A DNA stretch of 64,000 bases from Cylicocyclus nassatus (taxonomy: Eukaryota; Nematoda; Chromadorea; Rhabditida; Strongylidae). The DNA is taken from contig CATQJL010000316.1 of NCBI GenBank assembly GCA_958299035.1, forward strand, positions 35,157,441 to 35,221,440, given 5' to 3'. Under the pieces are notes generated by a model. That model had not been told where the DNA came from, did not search any database, and was given only the letters and a program-made list of their open reading frames with translations. This document shows positions 39,299-50,700 of the stretch, one piece after another. A program made the position numbers and the translations under genes. How positions within the stretch are numbered: the first letter of the stretch is position 1; every line of letters starts with the position of its first letter.

Positions 39299-39560
39299 AC
39301 AGGGTTTCCCAAAAGTTTTTAAGCCTAGTATTTCCTCAACTGAAACTGTACGAGGCAACATAGACATATGAAATTTAGCAGGTACTTTGCGAAAAGCCTA
39401 CAAAATAGCAAAATACACTCAGAATTTGATAAACTCTCCTTTGGCCTAAACACACCCTCAGATCCTTGCAGAACGCATGCACCGCGGCAGACAGGTATTT
39501 GACGTCGAGGTTGTCTTACGCCTTCTGAAGCACGCGATCCAGTCTGCCAAAATTTAGTGC
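39299..39560 (-). pseudogene. decayed mariner-type transposase C-terminus with terminal repeat
   Basis: The plus strand begins ACAGGGTTTCCCAAAAGTTT, a typical CAGGGTGTCCC-type terminal repeat. Reading inward on the minus strand gives DNLDVKYLSAAVHAFCKDLR, with a stop just before it. Its position and pattern match the C-terminal end of DDE transposases of nematode and arthropod mariner-like elements, where an L..AV..F..RL run precedes the terminal repeat. Stops and frame breaks show it is dead. The opposite end of the element was not found. Confidence 0.4.
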
Positions 39561-40765
39561 GGAATAAAGCAAAACTTGCTTTCCATGACTGATCACAAAG
39601 ACAAGTCAAGACCCGGGATTGAAAGCACGTCAATCTGAAGAGCATATCTGTGAGATTTAACAAAAACGTCAAAATGTAGCAATCAAGTTCTTGAAAACAC
39701 TAAGGAAACAGGAATTATGGTGTACCCGGAGTGACTTTAGAATGATATTCCAGTTAAAAAAATGCAGGGCTTACTGCTAGAATTGATGACTCAAACTGAT
39801 TTGGTGTTGGAGTTTTCACCTTTTTTTTTCGAGAATTTTTTCTTCTCATCGGCACGGCATTGCTTCGTTTGTTACCCTTGTATACCTTAATCATGCAATA
39901 ATGAGCAGAGGCTGTTGATTAGTTTTGCACGTAAACATAAAGCGAGCTTGCTCTACTTTATGCAGTTCAAGATTCCGAAGAGCTTCAAAGGCAAAATAAC
40001 TATAAATGTTTGAAAAAGGGGCACGTTTTCGTTGGCATGTCTTCAGAATTGTAGTATTGTTTACTCTAAGACAATATCTTGAGAATGTACATCGCAAACG
40101 CTATGATTTTTTTTCGAGGAATTCTGAAAACTAGACGAAGAACTCATATGCAACATTTGACTGAAAAGCGAGGAATATAAGCAAAGCTAATGCGATGGAA
40201 CTTAGGTTCAAAGACTTTGGGACATCCTGCATTAAGTTTGAGAAACCTCTTCCACGAAATGCCAATGAGGATTTCTAGGCGATCATTGTGACCAGGAGCG
40301 GTATTTATCAATCTCCATCTCGCTGTTCCATTGTTAACGAGAGCCCGGACAGGCGAGAGCGAACCCTTTACCAAATGGTCCGATATGGCAAGTTTGGCCA
40401 TGTCGGGCACGGCAGTCAGGCAGCAGAGCCTGATCTCGACGGGTTGGGCCCGGTTGTGGAAAATAGGCAGCGGCTACTAGAACAAGCTTTCCGCTTCAAG
40501 TTCGAAGTCTGCTGATCAAAAAAGGAAGCGGGGGTTGAGGAATAAGGCCAAATTGGGAGGAATCTGGAGGAAAAACATTTGAGAGAGAAACCGTCAAAAA
40601 AGGCCAAAATTCTCTAATTCCCGCTTCTTAAAACTGCATGCGGTCGGCTGCAGCGCATGCAGCATAGTTCCGAAACACTTCCAGCATAGTACGGGAACTG
40701 TGCGGGAACTGTATGGGAACAGTTCCGGAACATGAGAATCAGTTTGGAAACAGCCTTGGAAATAC
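39561..40765. other. intergenic, no gene recognised
   Basis: An open plus-strand frame at 40288-40515 has a plausible composition, but I can attach no family or splice partner to it. The rest is unassigned. Confidence 0.35.
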
Positions 40766-41257
40766 AGGGTGTTCCAAGTGTATGTATACACTGTTTGATC
40801 GTTTCTCTCTTTTCTAGATGTCCTTTACTTACCTCCATTTACCATTTTGTAGAGCTGACTTCAACTTAGATTTACAGTATGGAGCAAACATTGCTCTCTC
40901 CTCGTACTTTCTTTACAAGTCTCCCTAAAGGTGTGGTTACACCTTGAAAAGCTTCTCAAACTCCTAATATGTTGAGTAATGAAATCAGCGCGAGTTAAAT
41001 CCCTGATAACACATTTGAGAATTCTGGAAACTTTTTTGAAACAGGACCAATCCATAATGACAAGTGTCATTTCGACTGGCAGATTTCGACTGTCCGCCGG
41101 AGGGGTCCGATCGACTGTCTGAGCTGGGAGCCAAAAATTTCCACTGTAATTCTACAGTAATGAAGGCTTGGTAGTCACTTGATACTGCAAGTCCAAGTTA
41201 TTGCAATCTCTACAAAATGTTACCTGAAGGTTGGCAAAAGACTTCTTTTGGAGAGAG
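40766..41257. mobile_element. degenerate copy of the CAGGGTGTCCC inverted-repeat element
   Basis: The left end ACAGGGTGTTCCAAGTGTAT and the inner TAGAGCTGACTTCAACTTAG block match the left arm of the element at 55099. The right side carries CTACAGTAATGAAG, CTCTACAAAATG and AAAAGACTTCTTTTGGAGAG, matching its right arm. The right terminus is eroded. Confidence 0.6.
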
Positions 41258-41735
41258 GTATTAATTAATCAATTTATTTGTATAAAACACATCATGAAAA
41301 GATGTGCTGTTATACAATGATAATGATGAACGAAAAAATACTCAATAGTACGAATAGGAGAAAACAGGCAAGTTGGTTCAAAATTGGCTCTGACTTTCGC
41401 ATCGTATTCGACACGTTCTAGGGTATTTTCAGACGGTTGGAAATGAAGAACAGGAACTATGTCGAACGTAAAATATGTATTATTTAGAATGCTTTCATAG
41501 ACGGTGGAGAACAAAGTCGTAATTGTTTCCAGTTGAGTTTAAGACATTGTGAGGGGCTTTGATCTCATAATTAGGATAACAATTAACAGATCATAATGCT
41601 CAAAAAGAACTGAGATTTATGAAGAAGTCGATTTAGACAACTCTCGAGTGATGAGTGATGCAGCAATCCACCCTGTGACCAAACCATTGCTCGTTCCGTC
41701 GATCCATTGTCCATCATACATGAATACATACATAC

Positions 41736-42029
41736 CAGTGTCGGGCCCAGGATTTCGGACCGGGGGGGGGGGGGCGGCAAAAAATTTTTCAAATGAAGGT
41801 GCGTGGCGTTAGCACCCACTTCGAAAAATTTTTTGGGATGTTTTGCAAAATTTCTGCGGGTCCCCAACCCCAAAAACCTGGAAAAATTTTTTATAAGGCT
41901 AATTTGAATTTTTAAAAAGTTTAAAATTTTTTAAACTAATTACAAAAAAAAAACAAGTCGTTTGCACATTTTTATAAACCATATAGGTAAGTTTCAAAAA
42001 TTTCGCGACCCATTCTCGGGGGGGGGGGT
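41736..42029. mobile_element. hAT-type MITE, CAGTGGCGGACC family, right end truncated
   Basis: It starts CAGTGTCGGGCCCAGG and follows the 17699 copy closely through GAAGGTGCGTGGCGTTAGC, the AAAAATTTTTT blocks and CGCGACCCATTCTCGGGG. It then stops at a G run without the GGTCCGCCACTG terminus. I see no convincing flanking duplication. Confidence 0.72.
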
Positions 42030-42209
42030 ATGTCAACAGCCGCTATTATTATTGCCATTTGGACACCAAATAGCACACATTGAGTGTTTTATAACTTTCT
42101 AAAAGTATTTGAAATTTACTAAAAGATATAATAGATAAATTGGTGAACTATGTATCATACTTGCATGGTTTAACCTTAATACCTTGGAATCAATTTAGAA
42201 CAGCAATTT

Positions 42210-42450
42210 TGTAGGTCAAAAGCCCATGAAAATGCACTTGAGAACAAATTCGTGAATAATTTGGTCCGTTTTACGGCAAAAGCCACGAGATTTAGAAGGC
42301 GGGGTCCTCAGGCAGATAGCAAGCTTATACACTTTATTTGGTGCTTTTCAAAACTTGCATAGCACTAGATTGGAGTTTTGAGTTGGTGACAGCAGGAGAA
42401 ATCGCGCCTCTTGACCGTCTCCCCCAAACCTGGTACAGTGGAAACCGTTG
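42210..42450. repeat. partial second copy of the 35610 element, inverted
   Basis: TCAAAAGCCCATGAAAATGC and GAGAAATCGCGCCTCTTGAC, with CGTCTCCCCC after it, are the reverse complement of blocks in 35610-35880. Only one half of the inverted repeat is present. Confidence 0.55.
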
Positions 42451-42784
42451 CCAAAAGGTCAGGATGAAGTGGGAGAAATCGTATAAAAGGTCCTACCCCC
42501 ACTCTCCTTACCCTCCCCTCTTCTATAGTATACAGGATGCGGAGGTGCGAGACTTCACGCCTGACCGTAGGTGTTCACACCGCCCTCGGCACTGCTCACC
42601 GTATGAAAAGTCGCTCACCAATCGCTCACGGTCATGATCCATCGCAGCCATAATGTCGTCAGCGGCTGTTTTGGATTAACGTTAAGCGATTCGTACATGC
42701 GCGCTCCTTCGCTGCGATGGTGTTCGTAGCTTATTGCGATTACAGAAAATTGGGGAGCTCATTTAGAGGAGGCCTGACGACCTG

Positions 42785-43306
42785 CTACAACTCTCTGCTT
42801 AGCAGCAACATCTTGTCCGCTACATCGAAGTAGGCTGCTGCTACAAATTTTGCTTCTCTCACTCCTTGATGCACGAAATCTTCCGAAATCGCCACTGCAA
42901 AATCACTCCACAGCTCTTGTGCATCCACAACTTCGCAGTAGCGCAAGCAGGCGAAAAAGCCTCTTAAGGTGGATGGCGTCTGAAACTGCGCTGCTTCCTG
43001 CATGCTCTGTCGATAATACGTGTCATCGTCCCAAAATCCAGAAGCTTTAGCGGCATCTGAGAAAGTTGCGTGAATATGCCCATCAACTGTTCTAGATCTT
43101 TGAATGACATTTTCCCTGTTTAAGAGGAGGATTCTCAAACAATAGCGTTCCGTATCTCCCTTGTTGATACCGTGTACATTCTTCCGATCTCCTTGCTTTT
43201 TCGCCTTCGCAGCCTCCAGCGTGGCTGGAAGTGAACGCAAATTACTCTGGGAATTCATAATAGTGAAGATCCCGCCCATCAGTAGCCAAATCAGAAGGCT
43301 CGCCAT
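42785..43306 (-). pseudogene. Helitron helicase-region fragment (173-codon open frame)
   Basis: The frame is open from an ATG at 43306. After a hydrophobic N-terminus (MASLLIWLLMGGIFTIM), residues about 45-150 follow the Helitron/Pif1-like linker pattern: ERYCLRILLLNRENVI, RTVDGHIHATFSDAAKASGF, DDDTYYRQSMQEAAQFQTP and LRGFFACLRYCEVVDAQELW. Autonomous Helitron proteins exceed 1000 residues. The Rep motif and helicase Walker motifs are absent, so this is a gene fragment. No frameshift lies inside the preserved part. The start may be fortuitous. Confidence 0.65.
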
Positions 43307-43659
43307 TATCGAACGTTCTTGCGTTACTGGTAGAAACGAAACAAAAACTAATTTCTTTTTTGTGATTGTTGTAAAAAAAACTCATGTTAGGAAGTAGTGG
43401 TCATCAAGAAGAAGATGAACAAGAAAGAAATCAGTCATGAAAACGCAGTTTCTTTTTTAGTAAGTCAAAATGCACGTCAAAGCCAAATTCAGTTTCTGAT
43501 GCGTCCTCTAAATTTTTACCCCGCATTGACGTTGTTGTTTCTTGGGGCGTTGTCTGGATTGCTGCGCTTTTCGTTCTGAGCAACAGTCGTCCAAGTTGGA
43601 ATTGCTGCGAAAGCACTGAAACAGAACAAGGTAACCAAAATTTTAAGATTTTTCACAAA

Positions 43660-44740
43660 AAATTCCGAGGTGCGGGAAGTTTCTCACCCGAGCCATACTC
43701 TCGCACCTAAGCGATGTGTCTGCCAGGCACATCCGAGCTCGCTACAATTACGAGCTCCTCAGGAAACCAAGACATCGCAAGCCCCGCCCCTCATTTAGTG
43801 TTCGCTCCAGATGACGAAATCGGAATTTCAAAGAAACTTTCAAAATAGAAGTTCAGGAGTGACTTTGCTCCAATCAAGACCAAATCTCGGATTTAGGGGT
43901 TTTCGGGGTTGCTCTTTTCAGTAGTGTGATTTGTTTATTCAAAGTCGACGTTCAGCACCTATGATGCTAAACCAAGATTAAAATTCGGATTTAGAGATCT
44001 TCAATTTTCTATTTCAGTACATGACCAAAGCTCAGGTTTAAGGGTTCTCGAAATCGCTTTTTCAATAACGGTATATGTTTTGTGCAATATCAATAGGATT
44101 TGTTTTTTGGACAATTATTTGGAGAAAAGATACGGATTAATTTACACGTACCATTTTAAAGTTTGCTTTAATCTATTTTTATTTGACCATTTTGGTATTC
44201 AGGACTAAATTTTATATAAATCCATGCCACGGTTGTTTTTTCAATTGTTGTCCATTCATAAATTTCGGGCTTGCGATGTCTTGGTTTCCTGAGGAGCTCG
44301 TAACTGTAGCGAGCTCGGATGTGACTGGCAGGCACATCACTTAGGTGCGAGAGTATGGCTCGGGCAGTGGCGGACCGAGGGGGGGCGGGGGGGGGGGGGG
44401 CGCGCCCCCCCCCCGAGAACGGGTCACGAAATTTTTGAAACTTACCTGTATGAATTGTAAAAATGTGCAAACGACTTGTTTGCACTTGAAAATAATTAAA
44501 ATAATTTTTAAAATTTTTTAAAAATTCATTTTAGCCTTATAAAAAAATTTTTTTCGGGGGCGTTAGGGGTCGGGGACCCGCAAAAATTTTGAGAAGCACC
44601 CCAAAAATTTTTTCGAAGTGCGTGGCTAACGCCACGCACCTTCTTTAGAAAAAAATTTTTGTCGCCCCCCCCCCCCCCCCGAAAAAAATTTCTCGGACCG
44701 CCACTGGGCTCGAATGAGAAACTTCCGCCCCCCAAAATTC
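43660..44740. mobile_element. inverted-repeat element with about 120-bp arms, interrupted by a hAT MITE
   Basis: Left arm 43660-43793 (TCTCACCCGAGCCATACTC, TCGCACCTAAGCGATGTG, CGAGCTCGCTACAATTACGA, AGGAAACCAAGACATCGCAA) is mirrored at 44266-44364 and 44707-44740. The right arm is split by the MITE at 44365-44706. The roughly 470-bp centre encodes nothing recognised. Confidence 0.75.
44365..44706. mobile_element. nested hAT-type MITE, CAGTGGCGGACC family
   Basis: CAGTGGCGGACCGAG at the left and CTCGGACCGCCACTG at the right are perfect inverted repeats. The 8-bp flanks are GGCTCGGG (44357-44364) and GGCTCGAA (44707-44714), an 8-bp duplication with two changes. The intact left arm of the host element shows the empty site GGCTCGGG followed directly by TGAGAAAC. 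It is inverted relative to the 17699 copy and has the same C-rich end and GGCTAACGCCACGCACC block. Confidence 0.85.
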
Positions 44741-45169
44741 CGTCATGATCGAAGAGATAAGCACTGGGTCGTCGCCTGCATTATGAACAGGAAAAAGACC
44801 GATAAAATGCACGAAAACCGTGTGAAAAGTGTTCAACTAAGGGAAAAAACAAGAAATTTTTGAAAACAAGGTTCTTGCCGGATTTCGTTAAATAAAAAAT
44901 ATGGTTTTGGGACGGTCAGCGTGAAAATGGAGATCAAGAGCTTCAATAAGATATATAGCTTGCTAAAATTGGGTTCGAAATAACGAAGAAAAGGGTACTA
45001 GAGCCAAATGTCCCGCGCCCGCGTTTGGGGTAGCGAGGTAGCGCGCAGCGCGCGGCCTACAACATTATATATCATTCTCATCGTCACGACACGATGAGGA
45101 CACCTGTGACATCGTCACACACGGTGTAAACGCATTTTTTTTATGAACATTGAGAAACGACTGCTACTG

Positions 45170-45485
45170 CTTACATGGCATAACTTTTCAACGAAAACTA
45201 TGGTAAGATGAAACTACATGTTTATCAGCGATTCTAATTAACCTGATTGAAAGTTATCAGGTCGTTTTGTTTCCTTTCAAGGCAAAATAGGGTTTTCCAT
45301 GGCTCAAATAGGGTTTTCCATGGCTCAAAACACTTTCAAAGCTCCTACGTAGTCCTACAGTAATGAAGAGCAACCGATTATTTGCTCCAAACCGCAAATC
45401 CAAATTGAAGCCAGCTCTACAAAATGGTATCTAGAACTTCTCGAAAAACTCCATAAAAAAAGAGTTATTAACGATCAGACTTTTA
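45170..45485. repeat. one-ended copy of the CAGGGTGTCCC element
   Basis: GTCCTACAGTAATGAAGAG, TTGAAGCCAGCTCTACAAAA and GAGTTATTAACGATCAGAC match the right arm of the element at 55099. The upstream CAGGTCGTTTTGTTTCC block matches its interior in inverse orientation. The terminal CAGGG repeat is not preserved. Confidence 0.55.
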
Positions 45486-45779
45486 TTACATCTTTTTAAA
45501 AAACCCTTGATTACAAATCAAATCAGTAAAGAATCAGAAAAGCTTTTTCTCTGTATTTAATCGGATACTGAATTTATATATGTCTAAGAAGAATGCGAAA
45601 ACCAGCGTCGCTTTCGACCTGAAGTCACTGCTCAATGAATGAGAAGAAACATTTTAATTCCCATTTTGTAGTAGTTGAAGAAAACAACCAAAGGCTAGAA
45701 ACGAGAAATGGCCCAGAATCATACTTGAAGACACAGTCCACGCAGAAGGGGTTGATGAGATCCTGTTGCCCAATAGTAG

Positions 45780-46180
45780 CAGGGCCGCAAACATATTGCC
45801 CGCTCGGGCTGCCAAAAAGTGCTTTTAAGGAGAAAAAGTTGCTTTGAAGACCGCTTCGGATGGCGGACTCGTCATGTTGACTCCTCGCTTTTGAGTGGGC
45901 TTGACGCTGTCCTGCCCACTCAGACATTTGCAGTTAAGTTCCGCCAGTGAAAAAGTTGTGTCCCGCCGGAATGACTGCGGGACACAAGTAAAATGGTTCG
46001 CGAGAAAACCGGGACTCCCGGTTTTCGTTCGAATAATGCGGCGCGACACGCGGTTTTGTCCCGACATGTTTTCTACTGAGAAAACCAGGGGCTCCTGCGG
46101 GAGTCCCGGTTTTCTCGCGATTCGGTCACCGGCGGGACTCCCGCTCTAGACTGCAGTCTCCTGTGGGAGACGCGATATAG
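45780..46180. repeat. GACTCCCGGTTTTC-rich repeat, shared with 51540-51735
   Basis: CTCAGACATTTGCAGTTAAG followed by TTCCGCC here is the inverse of GGCGGGACTTAACTGCGAAT followed by GTCTGAG at 51640. Internal words GGGACTCCCGGTTTTC and TTCTCGCGA recur on both strands. This is an interspersed repeat without recognised coding. Confidence 0.5.
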
Positions 46181-46401
46181 CAGCGATCCGATCAGCTTCC
46201 GGCTGGGCTATTTCTAAAATTGGTTCTCCTTCAAAAATTTGTACTACACACATCTTACAAAGGTGCTGTGCTCGACACAGAGTTCAGAAACACTCTTTAT
46301 TAGCATTCGTGACAGAAAAAGAACATTGAAATCACTATAACTAAGTGAACAGAAAAAAAAACAGGAATGTCGAGATCAATGTGTGAGATTGAATCCATAA
46401 T

Positions 46402-48226
46402 TCAAATCAACTTCATATTTTCGATCTCTTCGTCTTGCTCATGCTCCGACTCATTAGCCTGCTCGTGCGCCAAGGAATCTTGCGTGGTAGTAGGGCAAAA
46501 ACGCTTTTTCTGGAAAAAATAACAATCTAACACTAATTTGAAAAATCATATATGAATATTACCAAGGGTGGCGACAGCATCTCCTTATCAGCATCAAAAT
46601 GGTGGGCGCCCACATCACCTCTGAACTTCAAATTCAATAGATTCATGAAGACTATCTTTGAAAGAAACCCACAAAGCTCTCCCTATAGCCACTCGTGCTA
46701 ATCCATTAAGCTTCATCCTCGCCTCCGACAACTTGTCAAACGTCTTCGTCCTAGCCTCATCGTCGTTCCCTAGGCCCAGCCAAAATCTAAATCAATGAGA
46801 TATCAAGGGGTAGAAACACTTCTATCTATACCTATTTGATTGCCGCGCGCATTCGGTAGCACTCATCAGCAGTTCTGCTGCGTATAGGCCGACACCATCA
46901 AGAAAGAAATCTGGGAGATCTATTTTAGAATTTTTAGAAAGACCATTAATTACTCACTTATCAAAAATGTGACCAGACTTTCGGGCAGGTCCTGCAGATG
47001 CGGAAATCTTCCCCTTTTACCGGATTGTCTGCACGCAAACTTTTGGATTTCTTGTTTTGGTTCGCATGCCTACGTGCGCCCCTCTTCAGGATAGACTCGA
47101 AATCTTAGTCTCACTTACATGCAAAAAATAGAACCTATAAAAATCCATCATTAACAAAAAATGGTCATTCTTGTGTTTGATGGCTGCGTCCAGTTCTCGA
47201 ATAACTCGATCATGTTAGCATTCTGAAACAAAATTAAGTGCTGCTGTATCGATAACAACTACAGTAGGTAACCTTGAATGGAGGAAACCCGTTAAATTTC
47301 CACGACTTCGTGAAATTCTTTCGCTCAAGTACATGTCCTGCCGGTAAAGTAACTTCGTTGCCTTTCGCTATGTGATATGACTTTCCGTAATTGCTTGCCA
47401 TGTTCTTGCTAATTGGAGAGAGTTGCGTCTATCTAAAAAGCATTTCACCCTCCGTTCTGGATCTACCTTACTTACAGTCAGACTTAGTCCAGCTATGATA
47501 TTGCTTTGCTCTATTATGATTCCAGCTAAGGTTCTCACGACTGAGTCTGATGATGGTCTCATTGAGTCGATTGCGTTTTGCATACTCTTGATTTGCTGCA
47601 GATTAATGACATTCACTTCTTTCATCTTTGTCGCTATCAGTTCCTGAACGACAAAAAACGCAATGGTTACTCGCATCAATGCGTGCCGTTACCTTACCTT
47701 GCCGTTACCTTTCAAGATTCATTTCGAATTGGCGTGCAAGTTTTTCTAATTTCACTAAAGACAAAGAATTTTCTCCTGTGATGCTGTTCACTGCCTCTAA
47801 AAACTTCTTAAATGGTTCCTCTGTCCATACTAGAAAGTTGTGCCACAACCAACCCGAAAACGTATTCGTCACCGGCAGCGCATTTGAAGTCGAGTTCGTT
47901 AGGTTCTCAAGGTATTGAATAATTATACAAATTTATAACTTTTGGTAAGATAATTAGAACGTAAGACTAGGTAGATGTATAGTGAGTTGGCGAAAAGATA
48001 TCAATGCTAGAGTTAGTTATACTTTGCCAATTTGGTAGCTAGGGGCGCACGTTGAAGCAATAGCGAGCGACTAGTGGTACAATATCATTGGAGTTAATTG
48101 AACGTGATCCTGAAATAGCAGGATAACATAATGTCAACTACATAATGAAACTCACTGATGTAATCTCTTCCTGCATTTGTGGTTGTGGCCTTGGTCTAGG
48201 ATGGTTACTATCATACTTGTCCTTTC
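46402..48226 (-). CDS. unidentified nematode gene, at least 10 exons, 5' end uncertain
   Basis: Ten exons chain with agreeing phases: 47756-47905, 47476-47643, 47273-47404, 47156-47222, 47119-47134 (16 bases), 46958-47028, 46832-46919, 46673-46786, 46563-46620 and 46402-46509, ending at TGA. They give 323 codons. A further exon at 48156-48226 (KDKYDSNHPRPRPQPQMQEE) probably precedes them. Recognisable stretches are FSGWLWHNFLVWTEEPFKKF, GNEVTLPAGHVLERKNFTKS, HLQDLPESLVTFL, LPDFFLDGVGLYAAELLMSA and an acidic tail SEHEQDEEIEN. There is no membrane segment in the chained part. I do not recognise a domain. Donors within 47700-47760 and the acceptor near 47405 have alternatives. A host gene is more likely than a transposon product, because introns are many and no terminal repeats flank it. 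Confidence 0.6.
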
Positions 48227-48341
48227 CTGCAACATTGATCTTGATATAACAAGAACGTGCGCATAATAACCTGTATAGAATCTAGCGATTTCATGGTTCA
48301 GAAAGGATGAAAGACCTAAAGCTTATACTATAAGGCAGACT

Positions 48342-49180
48342 GGCGCTATTCCAGTATCCGGGCCCCAAAATTTTTTTGTCGTGAATTCTGTCGAAACTTG
48401 GCTTAGGGGAGGTTATTCGGCCCGCTGATGTCGAATATCATATTGGTTTTGTACGGTAGCGTCATTTTCTCGGGCTACGGTGGGTATACGGTAGGGGGTC
48501 AAAATCACGGAATTCGCTGAAACTTGGCCCAGGGGGTTATCTGACATGCTGATCACGAATATCATATTTTCCCCGCAAGAAATCGCCTCCCTGTAAGGTT
48601 ACGGTGGGTACACGGTAGGGGGCCAAAATCATGGATTTTGCTGAAACTTGGCCAAGGGGGGTTATTCGGCCAGCTGATGCCAAATATCACGTTGGTTTTG
48701 AACCATAGCGTCATTTTCTCGAGTTAGGTAGCTACACTTAACGGGTGTAAAAAATAGTTTTGCCTGAAGCGGGTGTATGGCGATTCGGACAGTCGTGAAG
48801 CTTTGCACACACGACCACCGCCGCGCGCTACACACCCTGCTGCGGCTTTTGCCTAAGCAAAGCACAGGGGAAAGATACATTTGCCGATTTGTGATTTTGA
48901 CCGCTACCGTAAACCTACCGTAACCATACAGGGAGACGTTTTCGTGCAGGGAAAGTGTGACATTTCTAATCAGCGGGCCGAATAACCCCCCTGGGCCAAG
49001 TTTCAGCGAATTCCGTGATTTTGACCCCCTACCGTATACCCACCGTAACCCGAGAAAATGACGCTACCGTACAAAATCAATATGATATTCGGCATCAGCG
49101 GGTCGAATAACCCCCCTGGGCCAAGTTTCGACAGAATCCACGGCAAAAAAATTTTGGGGCCCGGATACTGGAATAGCGCC
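48342..49180. mobile_element. hAT-like inverted-repeat element with internal repeats and perfect 8-bp target duplication
   Basis: GGCGCTATTCCAGTATCCGG opens the left end and its inverse closes the right. GGCAGACT flanks both sides (48334-48341, 49181-49188). The left arm contains three diverged copies of a roughly 125-130-bp unit with landmarks GAAACTTGGC, GGTTATTCGGC, GCTGATG and CGTCATTTTCTCG. The right arm holds two inverted copies. The 8-bp duplication points to hAT. The terminus differs from the CAGTGGCGG family and no transposase is encoded. Confidence 0.85.
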
Positions 49181-49339
49181 GGCAGACTTAGTTTCGAATA
49201 AGTAGTGCTACTATGGATTGTCTATGCAGCCAATTCGAACATACTATGGAGTCATACAACATTGTTCTGACTAAATGTATGGCTTAAGACTTGCGAAATA
49301 TCGCGCGCTAAACACTTTTGTTTTGAAATTAAGCCTGCA

Positions 49340-50700
49340 CGCTTATGTAAACTCCAAAGGTATATCTAATGAAATAAGCACTTGAGTTCCCGTGAATGTA
49401 TGCAAGGTAGACAGCGATAGCACAAGTGTAAAGTATAGAGAGAAAAGGATGCAAGTAACAGTAAAGAAAAGTAATTTAGCCAACCGTAATTTTTTGACGT
49501 AAGGTTGCATGTATATACATATGTGATTGCACAAAAAATTGATCCAAGTCTATGTACTGCGAACTAACTATTTCTATGATAACCCGAAACAGAACGTTGA
49601 ATGATTAAAAAGGAATTAGTATAGCCGCAATTGATATGAATAGATTTAGAGGTACTAAGGCAGACGGCGATAGCATGATTAGAGTGGAGAGAAAAGGATG
49701 AAAGAGATAGATGGATGTAATAGTCAACCATCCTATATGGCGTAAGGTCCCGTGTGTATGCATACGCAACTGCACAATATGAGGATTGCGCAACCCTACG
49801 ACTTATGCATTGAAAACCAACTTTTCGATGTTCTAACCAAAACACAGCATTGAAAGTTCAACAAGGAATAATTTAAGCCGCGATAGGTATGAATACGATT
49901 GTTGGTATTAAGGTTGACAGCGAGAGCATAGACTATGAAGTGGAGAGAAAAGGATGAAAGAGACAGATGAATAGTAATAGTCAACCATCCTATATGGCGT
50001 AAGGTCCCGTGTGTATGCATACGCAATTGCACAATATGAAGATTGCGCAACCCTACGACCTATGCATTGAAAACCAACTTTTCGATGTTCTAACCAAAAC
50101 ACAGCATTGAAAGTTCAACAAGGAATAATTTAAGCCGCGATAGGTATGAATACGATTGTTGGTATTAAGGTTGACAGCGAGAGCATAGACTATGAAGTGG
50201 AGAGAAAAGGATGAAAGAGACAGATGAATAGTAATAGTCAACCATCCTATATGGCGTAAGGTCCCGTGTGTATGCATACGCAATTGCACAATATGAAGAT
50301 TGCGCAACCCTACGACCTATGCATTGAAAACCAACTTTTCGATGTTATAATCCAAAACAGAACATTGAATATTGAAAAAAGGAATAAAATAAACCGCTAT
50401 AGGTATGAATACGATTCGCTGGTACTGGTTGACAGCTGGTTGACAGCGATAGCATAGACTATAAAGTAGAGAGACAAGGATGCAAGTAACAGTCAGGTAG
50501 ATGAGTGATAACCAACCATTATTTTGGCGTGAGATAACGTAGGGTCAAAAGGAATAGCACAGAATATGAAGTGAAGATAAAAGGATGCAAGTCAAAGTTA
50601 GGATGATAACAAATAACCTGCTTTTCTTTAGCGTAAGATACGTGTGTATGCATGTGCAATTGCACTGAACAATGAGTTTTACGTACCCCACTGGCCTATG
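49340..50700. repeat. minisatellite, 257-bp unit, about five to six copies
   Basis: ACAAGGAATAATTTAAGCCG occurs at 49861 and again 257 bp later at 50118. The units at about 49796-50050 and 50053-50307 are almost identical, while those before (from about 49340) and after (to about 50700) are progressively diverged. Landmarks are GTGGAGAGAAAAGGATG, CCATCCTATATGGCGTAAGG and GTGTGTATGCATACGCAA. Open frames inside repeat with the unit and are not evidence of genes. Confidence 0.88.

Noticed and set aside
40288..40515. 75-codon plus-strand frame with protein-like composition
   Set aside because: I could not link it to any family, and no splice partner was found. It may be transposon residue.
49796..50307. 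Two near-identical 84-codon minus-strand frames
   Set aside because: They are the same minisatellite unit read twice. The frame follows the 257-bp repeat and is not maintained in outer units.
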